Source of the DNA: Roseihalotalea indica
Lineage (GTDB): Bacteria; Bacteroidota; Bacteroidia; Cytophagales; Cyclobacteriaceae
Assembly: GCF_022458895.1 (NCBI RefSeq)
Contig: NZ_JAINFL010000017.1
Coordinates: 66,439 to 130,438, forward strand
DNA: 64,000 bases
Reading direction: 5' to 3'
The first letter of the stretch is position 1. Every line of letters begins with the position of its first letter. The notes under the pieces were generated by a model, which was not told the origin of the DNA, made no database searches, and was given only the letters and a program-made list of their open reading frames with translations. Positions 8,284 through 17,239 of the stretch are shown here, one piece after another. The position numbers were made by a program, and so were the translations under genes.

Positions 8284-8318
8284 AGCAGGAGGCGAGTCCT
8301 TTCGTACGGCCTCCTGCT
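8284..8318. repeat. strong stem-loop between AraC regulator and trmB
   Basis: Perfect 10-base arms AGCAGGAGGC (8284-8293) and GCCTCCTGCT (8309-8318) enclose a 15-base loop. It lies between two convergent genes. Neither strand has a clear T-run right after the stem, so it may stop transcription with help, protect 3' ends, or be a REP-like unit. Confidence 0.6.
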
Positions 8319-8397
8319 GAACTACTTCCGGTAACACTTTTACGGTTAGGATAGAAAATCGGCTTCCTGCATAATTATCAGAATAAACTCTGTTTAC

Positions 8398-9051
8398 CTA
8401 TTGAAACCGGAAGCGAAGATACTTGATTGACTGTCCTCTGGCTTTAAACTTCTTCTCAAAGGTTGTCAGAATCTGCTGTTCTGATTCGTATAAATCAGAT
8501 TGGTACAGATCATCGGTAAAGTCCAAATCTGATATATCGGACCGTAGTTTCACCTGTTCTAGCGTATATTCAAACAATCCAGCATTATCTGTTTTCAGAT
8601 GCACTCGCCCGCCCGGCTGCAATACGCGTTTGTACATATCCAGAAAACGTGGGGCGGTGAGTCTGCGCTTTTCGTCCCGGTCTTTCGGTCGAGGGTCAGG
8701 AAACGTAATCCAGATTTCTGAGGTTTCCGCTTCGGCTACGCTTTCTTCCAGATCCAGTATCCGAATACGCAAAAAAGCCACATTGCTGAGGCCCTGCTCT
8801 TCTGCCTGGCTACTCCCCTTCCAGATTCTCGCTCCCTTTACATCTACACCAATAAAGTTTCTCTGGGGGTACATAGCCGCCAATCCGACAGTATACTCTC
8901 CATGCCCACACCCTAACTCCAGGGTCATCGGGTAATCGTTTTCGAAAAACTCACCCCAATGGCCTTTGATGGATAAAAAAACAGGTTTTCCGGGTTCTAC
9001 TACATTTCTGCGTTCTGCGTTTTCGGCAAATCGCTCTAGCTTATTTCTCAT
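8398..9051 (-). CDS. trmB: tRNA (guanine-N7-)-methyltransferase
   Basis: Makes m7G46 in the variable loop of tRNAs using S-adenosylmethionine. The 217-residue protein has the SAM motif LELGCGHGEYTVGLA (about 43-57), the acidic GVDVKG segment, the signature EIWITFPDPRPK (about 112-123) and RRLTAPRFLDMY, all standard for TrmB. The length fits the family. It ends in a basic LRFRFQ-type tail. It starts 3 bases after the folC stop on the same strand, so the two are one operon and probably translationally coupled. Confidence 0.95.
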   Translation of the reverse strand: MRNKLERFAENAERRNVVEPGKPVFLSIKGHWGEFFENDYPMTLELGCGHGEYTVGLAAMYPQRNFIGVDVKGARIWKGSSQAEEQGLSNVAFLRIRILDLEESVAEAETSEIWITFPDPRPKDRDEKRRLTAPRFLDMYKRVLQPGGRVHLKTDNAGLFEYTLEQVKLRSDISDLDFTDDLYQSDLYESEQQILTTFEKKFKARGQSIKYLRFRFQ

Positions 9052-9054
9052 GAA

Positions 9055-10347
9055 CTATAAATCTTCTAATTCAGCAACCACAAAAGTACTACCTCCCACA
9101 TAAATAAAATCATCGGGTTGCGCATTTTGCAGAGCCGCCCGATAGGCTTGATTGACGTCTCGGATTATTTGGTATGAAAAACCAAATGATTTGGCCTGCC
9201 GCTCCAAATCTTCAATGGGCAGTGCCCGGGGAATATCTGGCTGGCAAAAATAATAATGCGCATCTTGCGGAAAGAGGGAGAAAATCTGATCAACGGCTTT
9301 TCCCTGCACCAACCCTATAACCATGTGCAACGTCCTATACGTGTAACCAGAAAGTTGCCGGACAATCTCCACAAAAGCTTCTTTATTATGACCAGTATCA
9401 GCCACCACTTGGGGATTTTCCCTGAGCACCTGCCATCGTCCTTTCAAACCGGTCAGTTGCTGCACGGCTCCTAACCCACTCCGAATTGCCTGATCTGTAA
9501 TCAAAAATTGCGAATCAGGTAAACAGTTAATTGTGGCCAGCACTCCTGGCAAATTTTGAATTTGATACGAACCGAGCAAAGAGACATCTAAATTTTCCAG
9601 AAAACTCACCCCTTGACGCACTACGGAAAATCGCTGATAGCCACTCGTTTGAGCTATGCCAGTCACCTGATATTCTTCTGAAGCCCAGGTGATTGGGCTT
9701 TTCATTTCCTGTGCCTTCTGCTGAAATACGGGACGGGTTTCGGCTGTATACGAGCCAATCACTACGGGTACTTCCGGTTTAATAATTCCGGCTTTCTCAC
9801 CCGCAATTTCGGCAAGTGTATTGCCCAGCATATCCGTATGATCCAACCCTATATTGGTAATCAGACTCACTAACGGATAAATTACATTGGTAGAATCTAA
9901 TCTTCCACCTAAACCTACTTCTATAATCGCGATATCAACCTCCTCCTGGGCAAAGTAATCAAATGCCATTCCCACGGTCATTTCAAAAAAAGAAGGCTTA
10001 AGATTCTCCAGAAAAGCACGATGCTGCTGGACAAATGCCAATACATTTTGCTGGGGTATAGGCTGCCCGTTTATTCGAATGCGTTCGCTGAAATCTTTTA
10101 AGTGAGGCGAAGTATACAGGCCAGTCTTATATCCGGCTGCCTGAAATACTGCTGCCAGCATATGGGAGCTACTTCCCTTCCCGTTCGTCCCTGCCACGTG
10201 AATGCTTTTAAATTTAGTCTGTGGCTCACCCAGGTAAGTACATAGGTCTCGGGTATTGTTTAGATCCTTTTTAAACGCAGCTGCTCCCACCCGTTGATAC
10301 ATCGGAAGTTGCTGATACAGAAAATCAAGCGCCTCTTGGTATGTCAT
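9055..10347 (-). CDS. folC: dihydrofolate synthase / folylpolyglutamate synthase
   Basis: Adds glutamate to dihydropteroate and to folates. The Mur-ligase-type fold is clear: the P-loop HVAGTNGKGSSSHMLA, the folate/omega-loop segment GLYTSPHLKDFSERIRING, the IIEVGLGGRLDSTN motif with catalytic residues, and DHTDMLGNTLAEIAGEKAGI. I place the start at the ATG at 10347 (MTYQEALDFLYQQLP), the usual family N-terminus; an ATG 11 codons upstream lies at or before the likely transcription start, since a -7 element is at 10364-10371. Length is then 430 residues. It forms an operon with trmB. Confidence 0.94.
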   Translation of the reverse strand: MTYQEALDFLYQQLPMYQRVGAAAFKKDLNNTRDLCTYLGEPQTKFKSIHVAGTNGKGSSSHMLAAVFQAAGYKTGLYTSPHLKDFSERIRINGQPIPQQNVLAFVQQHRAFLENLKPSFFEMTVGMAFDYFAQEEVDIAIIEVGLGGRLDSTNVIYPLVSLITNIGLDHTDMLGNTLAEIAGEKAGIIKPEVPVVIGSYTAETRPVFQQKAQEMKSPITWASEEYQVTGIAQTSGYQRFSVVRQGVSFLENLDVSLLGSYQIQNLPGVLATINCLPDSQFLITDQAIRSGLGAVQQLTGLKGRWQVLRENPQVVADTGHNKEAFVEIVRQLSGYTYRTLHMVIGLVQGKAVDQIFSLFPQDAHYYFCQPDIPRALPIEDLERQAKSFGFSYQIIRDVNQAYRAALQNAQPDDFIYVGGSTFVVAELEDL

Positions 10348-10363
10348 GTTCTCATAAAAGCAG

Positions 10364-10371
10364 CAAATGTA
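10364..10371 (-). promoter_or_regulatory. -7 element for folC-trmB
   Basis: TACATTTG on the minus strand is an exact TAnnTTTG match, about 17 bases before the ATG at 10347. No clear TTG is seen at -33. Its position argues against the upstream in-frame ATG at 10380. Confidence 0.45.
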
Positions 10372-10504
10372 AGATTTCATGCATGAATCGCCATACCACT
10401 ACACGGCTTTAATTTAAGAGCAGCTCAGAAAAAGGGGCTTCGGTAAGAATCTTACTACCTTAAACGCAATTTTTATAAACTTTTTTCCTTCCGTACACCC
10501 AATC

Positions 10505-10536
10505 TTGGTTCAATTCGTTTATAAGCCGTACCTTTA
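10505..10536 (+). promoter_or_regulatory. promoter for lptB-GH3
   Basis: TTG (10505-10507), 21 bases, then TACCTTTA (10529-10536), one base off TAnnTTTG. It would start transcription near 10543, shortly before the lptB ATG at 10555. Confidence 0.5.
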
Positions 10537-10554
10537 CCCACTATAACCAAGTCC

Positions 10555-11289
10555 ATGTTCTTACGAGGAGAAAATTTAGTTAAAAAATACAAGCGCCGAA
10601 CCGTCGTTGACCACATCACGGTCGAAGTAAAACAGGGGGAAATTGTCGGACTCCTTGGCCCTAATGGAGCAGGCAAAACCACATCCTTCTATATGATCGT
10701 TGGGTTGATCAAGCCCAATGAAGGCAAGATATTTCTTGATGATAATGAGATTACCGATTTGCCTATGTATAAACGGGCTAAAAAAGGTATAGGGTATCTT
10801 GCTCAGGAAGCGTCTGTGTTCAGGAAGTTAAGTGTAGAAGATAATATTATGGCCGTGCTGGAGATGACCTCAGGGCTTTCTAAAAGCGAACGGCATGATA
10901 AGGTCGATGCGCTGCTGGAAGAATTTAGCCTAACCCACGTTCGCAAAAACCTGGGAATGGTCCTCTCCGGAGGAGAACGCCGTCGGACCGAAATTGCCCG
11001 GGCTTTGGCCGTTGACCCTAAGTTTGTGCTACTTGATGAACCTTTTGCCGGGGTTGACCCCATTGCCGTAGAAGAAATTCAAAGTATTGTAGCCCAACTC
11101 AAAAATAAAAATATTGGCATTCTGATTACGGACCATAATGTGAATGAAACTCTCTCTATCACCGACCGGGCGTATCTGATGTTTGAAGGTAAACTATTAA
11201 AAGCCGGAAGTGCCGAGGATCTGGCCAACGATGAGCAGGTTAGACGAGTTTACCTAGGGCAAAATTTTGAGCTAAAACGAAAAATCTGA
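10555..11289 (+). CDS. lptB: LPS export ABC transporter ATP-binding protein
   Basis: Cytoplasmic ATPase that drives lipopolysaccharide transport to the outer membrane with LptFG. The 244 residues carry Walker [10 protein letters not shown] (35-43), the Q-loop in [12 protein letters not shown], the ABC signature LSGGERRR with Walker [14 protein letters not shown], and the H-loop ITDHNV. The [15 protein letters not shown] segment is typical of LptB rather than of amino-acid importers. It is followed after 7 bases by the GH3-like gene, a pairing I know from other Bacteroidota. A promoter candidate lies at 10505-10536. Confidence 0.95.
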   Translation: MFLRGENLVKKYKRRTVVDHITVEVKQGEIVGLLGPNGAGKTTSFYMIVGLIKPNEGKIFLDDNEITDLPMYKRAKKGIGYLAQEASVFRKLSVEDNIMAVLEMTSGLSKSERHDKVDALLEEFSLTHVRKNLGMVLSGGERRRTEIARALAVDPKFVLLDEPFAGVDPIAVEEIQSIVAQLKNKNIGILITDHNVNETLSITDRAYLMFEGKLLKAGSAEDLANDEQVRRVYLGQNFELKRKI

Positions 11290-11296
11290 ATTTCTT

Positions 11297-12829
11297 ATGG
11301 AACTGGTTAATTCGGTAGTTGCGTGGCTGATGAAGAAGCGAATTCATCAGATTGAACTGTTTTTAAAGTATCCGCATGATGTTCAGCACGATGTATTTCA
11401 GAACCTTATCAAAACGGCCCGGGATACTGAATTTGGTAAAGAACATGGCTTCCGGGAGATTATAAGCTTGCAGCAATTTCAGGAGCGGGTTCCGATTGTG
11501 GGATATGAAGAGTTCTTCCCTTATATAGACCGCCTTCTGCATGGCGAGCAAAATGTGCTCTGGCCCAGCAATATTAAATGGTTTGCCAAATCATCAGGTA
11601 CTACCAATGCTAAAAGCAAATACATTCCCGTATCGCAAGAAGCCCTGGAAGATTGCCACTTTAAAGGTGGAAAGGATATGCTTTCTATCTATGTGAACAA
11701 TTACCCTGAAACCCGGCTTTTTACGGGTAAAAATCTGGCGGTGGGTGGCAGCCAGCAAATTAACCAACTGGATAAAAACTCTGAATCTTTCACTGGTGAT
11801 GTCTCTGCGGTATTAATGAAGAACCTTCCCTTCTGGGCTCAGTTTTCCCGTACCCCTAGCCTGGACATAGCCCTGATGGACGACTGGGAGGCTAAAGTGG
11901 AAAAAATTGCTCGTACCACTCTTGACGTTAATGTCACTTGTATGACGGGCGTGCCTACCTGGACCATTATGATTCTTCAGAGGATTCTGGAGTTAAAACA
12001 GGCCAGCCATATCCGGGAAGTATGGCCGAACCTGGAAGTGTTTTTTCACGGTGCGGTTTCATTTACCCCTTATCGCGAATTATTCAAAAAACTGATTCCT
12101 TCCGACGAAATGCATTATATGGAAACCTATAATGCCACTGAAGGATTTTTTGGCATTCAGGACCTGACCGGTTCTACAGAGATGCTGCTGATGCTGGATT
12201 ATGGTATCTTCTACGAATTCATTCCGATGGAAGAAATTAACCTGGATCACCCTAAAACGCTTAGTATCAGTGAAGTAGAGATTGATAAAAATTATGCAGT
12301 AGTCATCAGCACCAATTCCGGGCTCTGGCGCTACAAGATTGGTGATACCATACGCTTCACCTCAACCCTGCCCTATCGCTTTGTGATTACCGGCCGAACG
12401 AAGCATTTTATTAATGCTTTTGGGGAAGAGTTAGTTATTGAAAACGCCGAACAGGCATTATCCGAAGCAAGTAAAAAAACCGGTGCGCTGGTCGGAAATT
12501 TTACCGCAGCCCCCCGTTACATTGAAGAAGGTAAAAAGGGTTGTCACGAATGGGTTATTGAATTTTCGCAGTCACCATCCAGCCTCGAGGAATTTACTAC
12601 AGTGCTGGACGAAACGTTGCAGGAGATCAATTCAGACTACGGCGCTAAACGAGCAAAATCGCTAGCGGTGGAAGCACCGATCATTCATGCCGTTGAACCC
12701 GGTACATTCTACCAATGGATGAAAAAAAGAGGGAAACTGGGGGGGCAAAATAAAGTCCCGCGCTTGTCTAATGAGCGAGAATATATTGATGAAATTCTGG
12801 ATATGCTATCTCAGCCTACTTCCAAGTAG
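11297..12829 (+). CDS. GH3-family (auxin-responsive promoter-like) protein
   Basis: A 510-residue member of the GH3 family in the adenylate-forming (ANL) superfamily. Plant GH3 proteins join amino acids to acyl acids using ATP; the role of the bacterial homologues is not settled. Visible marks are the phosphate-binding-type WFAKSSGTTNAKSKYIPVS (about 96-114), TGVPTWTIMILQRIL, the YMETYNATEGFFGIQ segment (near 275) that aligns with the adenylation motif YxTE-like core, and GLWRYKIGDTIRFTS with the ATP-binding Asp. The C-terminal part GTFYQWMKKRGKLGGQNKVPRL is typical of the Bacteroidota group. It is 7 bases from lptB and likely co-transcribed, but a link to LPS export is only inferred. Confidence 0.88.
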   Translation: MELVNSVVAWLMKKRIHQIELFLKYPHDVQHDVFQNLIKTARDTEFGKEHGFREIISLQQFQERVPIVGYEEFFPYIDRLLHGEQNVLWPSNIKWFAKSSGTTNAKSKYIPVSQEALEDCHFKGGKDMLSIYVNNYPETRLFTGKNLAVGGSQQINQLDKNSESFTGDVSAVLMKNLPFWAQFSRTPSLDIALMDDWEAKVEKIARTTLDVNVTCMTGVPTWTIMILQRILELKQASHIREVWPNLEVFFHGAVSFTPYRELFKKLIPSDEMHYMETYNATEGFFGIQDLTGSTEMLLMLDYGIFYEFIPMEEINLDHPKTLSISEVEIDKNYAVVISTNSGLWRYKIGDTIRFTSTLPYRFVITGRTKHFINAFGEELVIENAEQALSEASKKTGALVGNFTAAPRYIEEGKKGCHEWVIEFSQSPSSLEEFTTVLDETLQEINSDYGAKRAKSLAVEAPIIHAVEPGTFYQWMKKRGKLGGQNKVPRLSNEREYIDEILDMLSQPTSK

Positions 12830-12840
12830 ACCGAAAGCTA

Positions 12841-13461
12841 TTATTCTTCAGTTGAATCAGTATCTGAATCTGCTGCTTTGGGAGATAGATCATCCATAAA
12901 GGCTTCAATGCTGCTATCGCCGATTTCATTAGACTTCTTAAAATCTTTGGGCGTAGGCAGGTCTTGTAAGGCATTGATCCCAAAATACTCCATGAACTTA
13001 TCGGAGGTACCATAAAGCATGGGTCGCCCTACGGTATCATCTTTTCCTTTGATTTCCACCAATGACTTTTCCAGCAGCTTCTGGATGGCATAATCGCAAC
13101 CCACCCCACGAATTTGCTCAATGGCCGCTTTGGTGATCGGTTGTTTATAAGCAATAATGGAAAGGGTTTCCAGTGCCGCGGTAGATAAGCGTTTCTTGGA
13201 TTGTTGCTTTAATAAGATGCTGATACTAGCCTGATAAGCCGGTTTAGTCAGAAATTGATACCCGCCGCTAATTTGAACAATCTGAAAGGAATACTCTTCT
13301 TTATTGTACTCTTCAATCAGTTCATTAACTACTGCCAGTATATCTTCCTGCGAAACTTGCGCATCAAACATTTCTGCCAGACACTGTTCTATTTCTGCTA
13401 AAGTAATAGGGCTTTCGGCACAGAAGATTAGCGCCTCTATATGTTTCCGTAAGAAATCCAA
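12841..13461 (-). CDS. scpB: segregation and condensation protein B
   Basis: Kleisin-associated winged-helix subunit of the SMC-ScpAB condensin, needed for chromosome segregation. The 206-residue protein begins with HIEALIFCAESPITLAEIEQ, contains FLTKPAYQASISILL and STAALETLSIIAYKQPITKA, and shows IEQIRGVGCDYAIQKLLEKSLVEI, all hallmark ScpB segments. The last 40 residues are acidic and Ser/Asp-rich and likely disordered. It starts 14 bases after the DksA-like gene on the same strand, so they are probably one operon. It is convergent with the GH3-like gene. Confidence 0.93.
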   Translation of the reverse strand: MDFLRKHIEALIFCAESPITLAEIEQCLAEMFDAQVSQEDILAVVNELIEEYNKEEYSFQIVQISGGYQFLTKPAYQASISILLKQQSKKRLSTAALETLSIIAYKQPITKAAIEQIRGVGCDYAIQKLLEKSLVEIKGKDDTVGRPMLYGTSDKFMEYFGINALQDLPTPKDFKKSNEIGDSSIEAFMDDLSPKAADSDTDSTEE

Positions 13462-13475
13462 AATTGGTTAGTTTG

Positions 13476-13856
13476 CTATTGCTGTTTCAGTTTTGCCTCG
13501 ATAGAATGACGGGTATGCGGTACGGCTTTTAATCGCTCTTTGGAAATTAGCTTCCCTGTGTCAATACAAATACCATAGGTACCATTTTTAATACGCGCTT
13601 TGGCATTTTCCAATTGATTGATAAACTTCTGCTGACGGGCAGCAAGTTGGCTTAGGCTTTCCTTTTCGAGCGTATCAGCCCCATCCTCCAGTAGTTTGGA
13701 ATTTCCCACGGTGGTATCGGTACCATTATCATTAATACGGCTCAGCGACTGTTTTATACTCTCCAGTTCCCCCCTAGCTTTCACTAATTTTTCGTCAATA
13801 ATGACTTCAAACTCTTTCAGCTCTTCTTCGGAATATCGATTTTTTTCCTGCTGCAT
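13476..13856 (-). CDS. TraR/DksA-family protein without zinc cysteines
   Basis: A 126-residue protein with a long coiled-coil N-terminal part (about 5-90) and a C-terminal segment IKNGTYGICIDTGKLISKERLKA followed by PHTRHSIEAK. This matches the DksA/TraR fold, whose members bind in the RNA polymerase secondary channel and tune stringent-response transcription. Of the four zinc cysteines only one (in YGIC) is kept; this degenerate finger is common in Bacteroidota DksA-like proteins, so it is a lineage trait and not damage. It is upstream of scpB in a likely operon, with a good promoter at 13886-13915. Confidence 0.85.
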   Translation of the reverse strand: MQQEKNRYSEEELKEFEVIIDEKLVKARGELESIKQSLSRINDNGTDTTVGNSKLLEDGADTLEKESLSQLAARQQKFINQLENAKARIKNGTYGICIDTGKLISKERLKAVPHTRHSIEAKLKQQ

Positions 13857-13885
13857 CTTGATAAATTTAAACCCCTTTCAGCCCG

Positions 13886-13915
13886 CAAAATTACGTTAGT
13901 TGACGAGATCTCAAA
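13886..13915 (-). promoter_or_regulatory. promoter for dksA-like-scpB
   Basis: On the minus strand TTTG is followed after 18 bases by TAATTTTG, an exact TAnnTTTG match. Transcription would start about 20 bases before the ATG at 13856. Confidence 0.6.
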
Positions 13916-14006
13916 GGATCATGGGCTTTATTTTCATAAGAGTTTTGCGGGTAGAGAAAGTTCATTTTCAGGTTATTCCTATAGAAAGCCCAAACACTTC
14001 TTACTT

Positions 14007-15314
14007 TTAGCTAACCATCTGGGGTTTTGGGCTAAAAAGCGTCTTTTGCTCCTCATACAACTTAAACGCTAAACGGTTTTCAGGCACTTCAATATCATCA
14101 AACGTAATAATATCATCCATGGAAATATCTCTTTTTAGCGTTACTCCTTCGGTTAAGCCAATCGGTAGAAGATTCTCAGCCCGGCTAACCTCATAGTTTT
14201 CACACACTCCGTAAGTGGTGTATCCGCCAAAACCATCCAGCGTTTCCCCGGCTTTTAGATCTCTTTTAGCAGCTGCCAGTACTTCTACGATTGGTCCATC
14301 CAGCGGCGCCATTACTGCATCATTAAAATGATATGTTCGAACAATTGAATTGGGAACTTCAAAGAAACATAAGTGATAAGGAGTATAGAAGCTGTATATT
14401 GGCCCCTTGCCAAGTTTAAGATAACTCAGGTATTCTTTTGACAATGGGTCATCGGTAGAAGCAAACACATACACTCCTGGGCCTGGCTGAGGGCCAACTA
14501 CGTAATCAACGATCCCACCGAGCGCCTTCAATTCATCCAGATCATACATATTAGTCAATTCGTCAATATGTTTAGTAGAACGGAAAGCGTTCATACCCCG
14601 CTTATTAACAACCATACCGGTGGCGTTGGCTACTGAAGCCTGCTCAAAGGCAATTTTAGTACCATCGGTAAATGACGTGATCATATTCACATTCTGGCCA
14701 GCCTTTCGGGCATACTCTTCCATATCGGCCGGACTCTTATGAAAATCCAGATAACCTTTAATATTACCCGCTACCAGCGGAGTAAAACCTAAACTTTTAA
14801 CGAAGCGGTGAAGATTCATAATTACTCCCGGTTGATCACCATCACTACCAGTCAGAATTACACCGTTTTGATCAGCATAGTGCTTCAATACCGGACCTAA
14901 GGTGGCATCTAGCTCTGCATTCAGTAATACTACTGGCTTATGGTTTTTTACTGCATTTAGCACGGTTGATGCTGCGTAATCAATAGTACCGGTTGCTTCT
15001 ACAATAATATCGACCCCATCAGCCTGACATAGAACGCTTGCATCCGAGCACACAGCCGGCTGCCCTTTGGCAATGGCATCGTCTAATTGAGAAGCATTAT
15101 TCACCATGACAGCATCGATAACCCCTGCTTGCTGATAACAACGAAAGGCTTTTTCAGTAGTACGATTGCTGATACCAACTACTTTCATTCCGGGTGTATA
15201 ACGCTCTATCTGGTTCACAAGACCAATGGCCATGTATCCAGCTCCGATAACTCCAACACGAATAGGGTTACCAACATTTTCCCGAAATTGTAAGGCTTTG
15301 TCAAGAATGATCAT
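14007..15314 (-). CDS. homoserine-dehydrogenase-like oxidoreductase with C-terminal SAF domain
   Basis: A 435-residue NAD(P)-dependent oxidoreductase of the COG4091 type (predicted homoserine dehydrogenase with SAF domain). The Rossmann motif GVIGAGYMAIGL is at about 22-33; a dinucleotide-binding core and a DGDQPGV segment follow in the middle. The C-terminal ~100 residues (LDGPIVEVLAAAKRDLKAGETLDGFGGY onward, split here as an SAF-like antifreeze domain) fit this family. Some members act on branched or rare sugar acids, but I cannot assign a substrate. It lies downstream of an SusC/SusD pair on the same strand but is separated by a terminator, so it is a separate unit with its own AT-rich promoter region (15315-15500). 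Confidence 0.78.
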   Translation of the reverse strand: MIILDKALQFRENVGNPIRVGVIGAGYMAIGLVNQIERYTPGMKVVGISNRTTEKAFRCYQQAGVIDAVMVNNASQLDDAIAKGQPAVCSDASVLCQADGVDIIVEATGTIDYAASTVLNAVKNHKPVVLLNAELDATLGPVLKHYADQNGVILTGSDGDQPGVIMNLHRFVKSLGFTPLVAGNIKGYLDFHKSPADMEEYARKAGQNVNMITSFTDGTKIAFEQASVANATGMVVNKRGMNAFRSTKHIDELTNMYDLDELKALGGIVDYVVGPQPGPGVYVFASTDDPLSKEYLSYLKLGKGPIYSFYTPYHLCFFEVPNSIVRTYHFNDAVMAPLDGPIVEVLAAAKRDLKAGETLDGFGGYTTYGVCENYEVSRAENLLPIGLTEGVTLKRDISMDDIITFDDIEVPENRLAFKLYEEQKTLFSPKPQMVS

Positions 15315-15496
15315 ATCACTAAATAAATATTTTTTTGCAATTTTTTCACAATGTAAGATTTATATCATTTTTAGTCAAGTGATTATTTAAATATTTTAAT
15401 TTTTTTCGGATAAAATAACATATGAATGATATATAATGAATTGCATCAAATTCTTTGCCTAAACAAAATATTTATAAACACATTTATATTTTTTTC

Positions 15497-15528
15497 ATAA
15501 AAAAAGGCGATTGATACCAACCGCCTTT
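15497..15528 (-). terminator. terminator after the SusC/SusD operon
   Basis: On the minus strand AAAGGCG pairs with CGCCTTT across a 12-base loop and runs into a T-rich tract. It lies about 85 bases after the SusD-like stop at 15613 and separates that operon from the SAF oxidoreductase gene. Confidence 0.75.
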
Positions 15529-15612
15529 CATTTATTAATCGTAATTAGATGTTTAATGCTGAAAACCTTGCGTTAGCCTTTTAGGCTAATTACGTCACTC
15601 AAACGCATTTCA

Positions 15613-17220
15613 TCAATATCCTTCATTTTGCCCGAACCCACCCGCGGTTCTATCAATTTGATCTTGAGGAATTGGTCTTAGCACATGAAATGGCTGTATA
15701 TTGGGAGCAGCCTGAGGATTATGCGCTTTTACTCTTTCTACCAATGTTCCGGTGCGCGTAAGGTCAAAGAATCTATGCATTTCTCCTACCAGCTCACGCG
15801 CTCTTTCATCTAGGATAAAATCAATATCTACATCAGCAGCAGTTATTTGCATCGCGGCTTCCATTCCTTCTTTGGCGGCTCTTTCTCGCACGACATTGAT
15901 AAGTTCAGCCGCCCGCTGGCTATTATTCGCTTTAAAGTAGGCCTCAGCCCCTAACAGGTAAGTTTCAGCCAGACGCATTACCATAAAGTCGCGGGAACCG
16001 GCTTCGTATTGACGGTCGGGACGAAGAGGATCTAAGAATTTACTAAGCGTAGGAAATAACTGCTCAGTGTAATCGCTTGGTGCGATGATCATGTAAGGTT
16101 TGCTATCCCTAAATTCCTGGCTTACCTCTTCACCAGGAAGATAAATAGCCGTGTCGCCAAGGTTCACACCCTCAGGTAGCGTTGCCGGATTATTGGCATA
16201 GAAAACTCGTTTAAAGCTATCATCAAAACGTACGTCCGCTTCTTTATTCCAAAGCCCTAATAAGAAATCAGTGGGCCAGAAACGTCGCCAGGGTCGGCCA
16301 TTCTCAGTGTCACGGGTCATCCCTGGTTGTACATCGTATACCATAAGGAAGTACAAATGCATATTATTTCCGGGGCCATTAATCAATGGGTCTTGAGTGT
16401 ATTGAACTGACCATACAACTTCCTCGTGCATCTGAGCACTTTGGTCAAAGACCTCCCTAAAGCTATCAAGCAGGGCAAAATCATAATCATTGATCACACT
16501 TTCCGCTAATTCAGCAGCACGAGTAAAATCTTCGGCAGCAGCATCATCGGTATACCCTCTTGTCAGCAATACTTTAGATAGAAGATGTTTTGCCGCTGGT
16601 TGAGTAGCCCGACCGTAATCGTCTTGCGTTGCCGGTAAGTTAGCAATAGCAAACTCCAAGTCGGGAATGATTGCCTGGCTATAAATCTCACCTGCCGGAG
16701 TCCTGGTCGCTTCGGTTTCTACTCCCGTGGTTTCCTCTAGCGTCAGGTGTATATCACCGTAGGTACGCACCAGTTCAAAGTAGAATAGGGCTCTAAGAAA
16801 CCGTACTTCAGCAATCCTTAACGTTTTCAGATCATCGGTTAACTCTTCTATTTCATCGGCTCGTCTGATCACCGCATTGGCCTGATTGATACCAGCATAA
16901 AATGATCGCCAAAAATCTCTAAAATAAGCTTCTCCCTGGGCATTTAATCGGGAATCGTACTGGTTAATACCCTTGTGACTTCCATCTGCACCATTTTTAT
17001 AGGTATCCGTACCGAAAACGGTAAGAGTAGCTCCCATCTCACGCGCGTAGTAATCTCTCAAAGGGGTATACGTGGCATTAACCGCCGCTTCAAAGCCTGC
17101 CTCATCGACATAGTAAGAACTGGCTGATACATCGGAGACTAATTCTTCTTCCAGAAATTTCTCGCAGGAAGGCAACGTAAATACCCCCAGCGTTATGGCT
17201 ATAATTAGTATTTTTTTCAT
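15613..17220 (-). CDS. SusD/RagB-family nutrient-binding lipoprotein
   Basis: Outer-membrane surface lipoprotein that captures glycans or peptides and closes as a lid over its SusC partner. The signal ends in LPSC at residue 19 (after MKKILIIAITLGVFTLP). TPR-like helices such as VRFLRALFYFELVRTYGDIHL, the PAAKHLLSKVLLTRG repeat and the late MRLAETYLLGAEAYFKANN helix are typical of the family, as is the C-terminal HVLRPIPQDQID. The 535 residues match the usual size. It follows SusC after 19 bases. Substrate cannot be told because no degradative enzyme lies next to it. Confidence 0.95.
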   Translation of the reverse strand: MKKILIIAITLGVFTLPSCEKFLEEELVSDVSASSYYVDEAGFEAAVNATYTPLRDYYAREMGATLTVFGTDTYKNGADGSHKGINQYDSRLNAQGEAYFRDFWRSFYAGINQANAVIRRADEIEELTDDLKTLRIAEVRFLRALFYFELVRTYGDIHLTLEETTGVETEATRTPAGEIYSQAIIPDLEFAIANLPATQDDYGRATQPAAKHLLSKVLLTRGYTDDAAAEDFTRAAELAESVINDYDFALLDSFREVFDQSAQMHEEVVWSVQYTQDPLINGPGNNMHLYFLMVYDVQPGMTRDTENGRPWRRFWPTDFLLGLWNKEADVRFDDSFKRVFYANNPATLPEGVNLGDTAIYLPGEEVSQEFRDSKPYMIIAPSDYTEQLFPTLSKFLDPLRPDRQYEAGSRDFMVMRLAETYLLGAEAYFKANNSQRAAELINVVRERAAKEGMEAAMQITAADVDIDFILDERARELVGEMHRFFDLTRTGTLVERVKAHNPQAAPNIQPFHVLRPIPQDQIDRTAGGFGQNEGY

Positions 17221-17239
17221 GATTCAATGTCATTAATAA

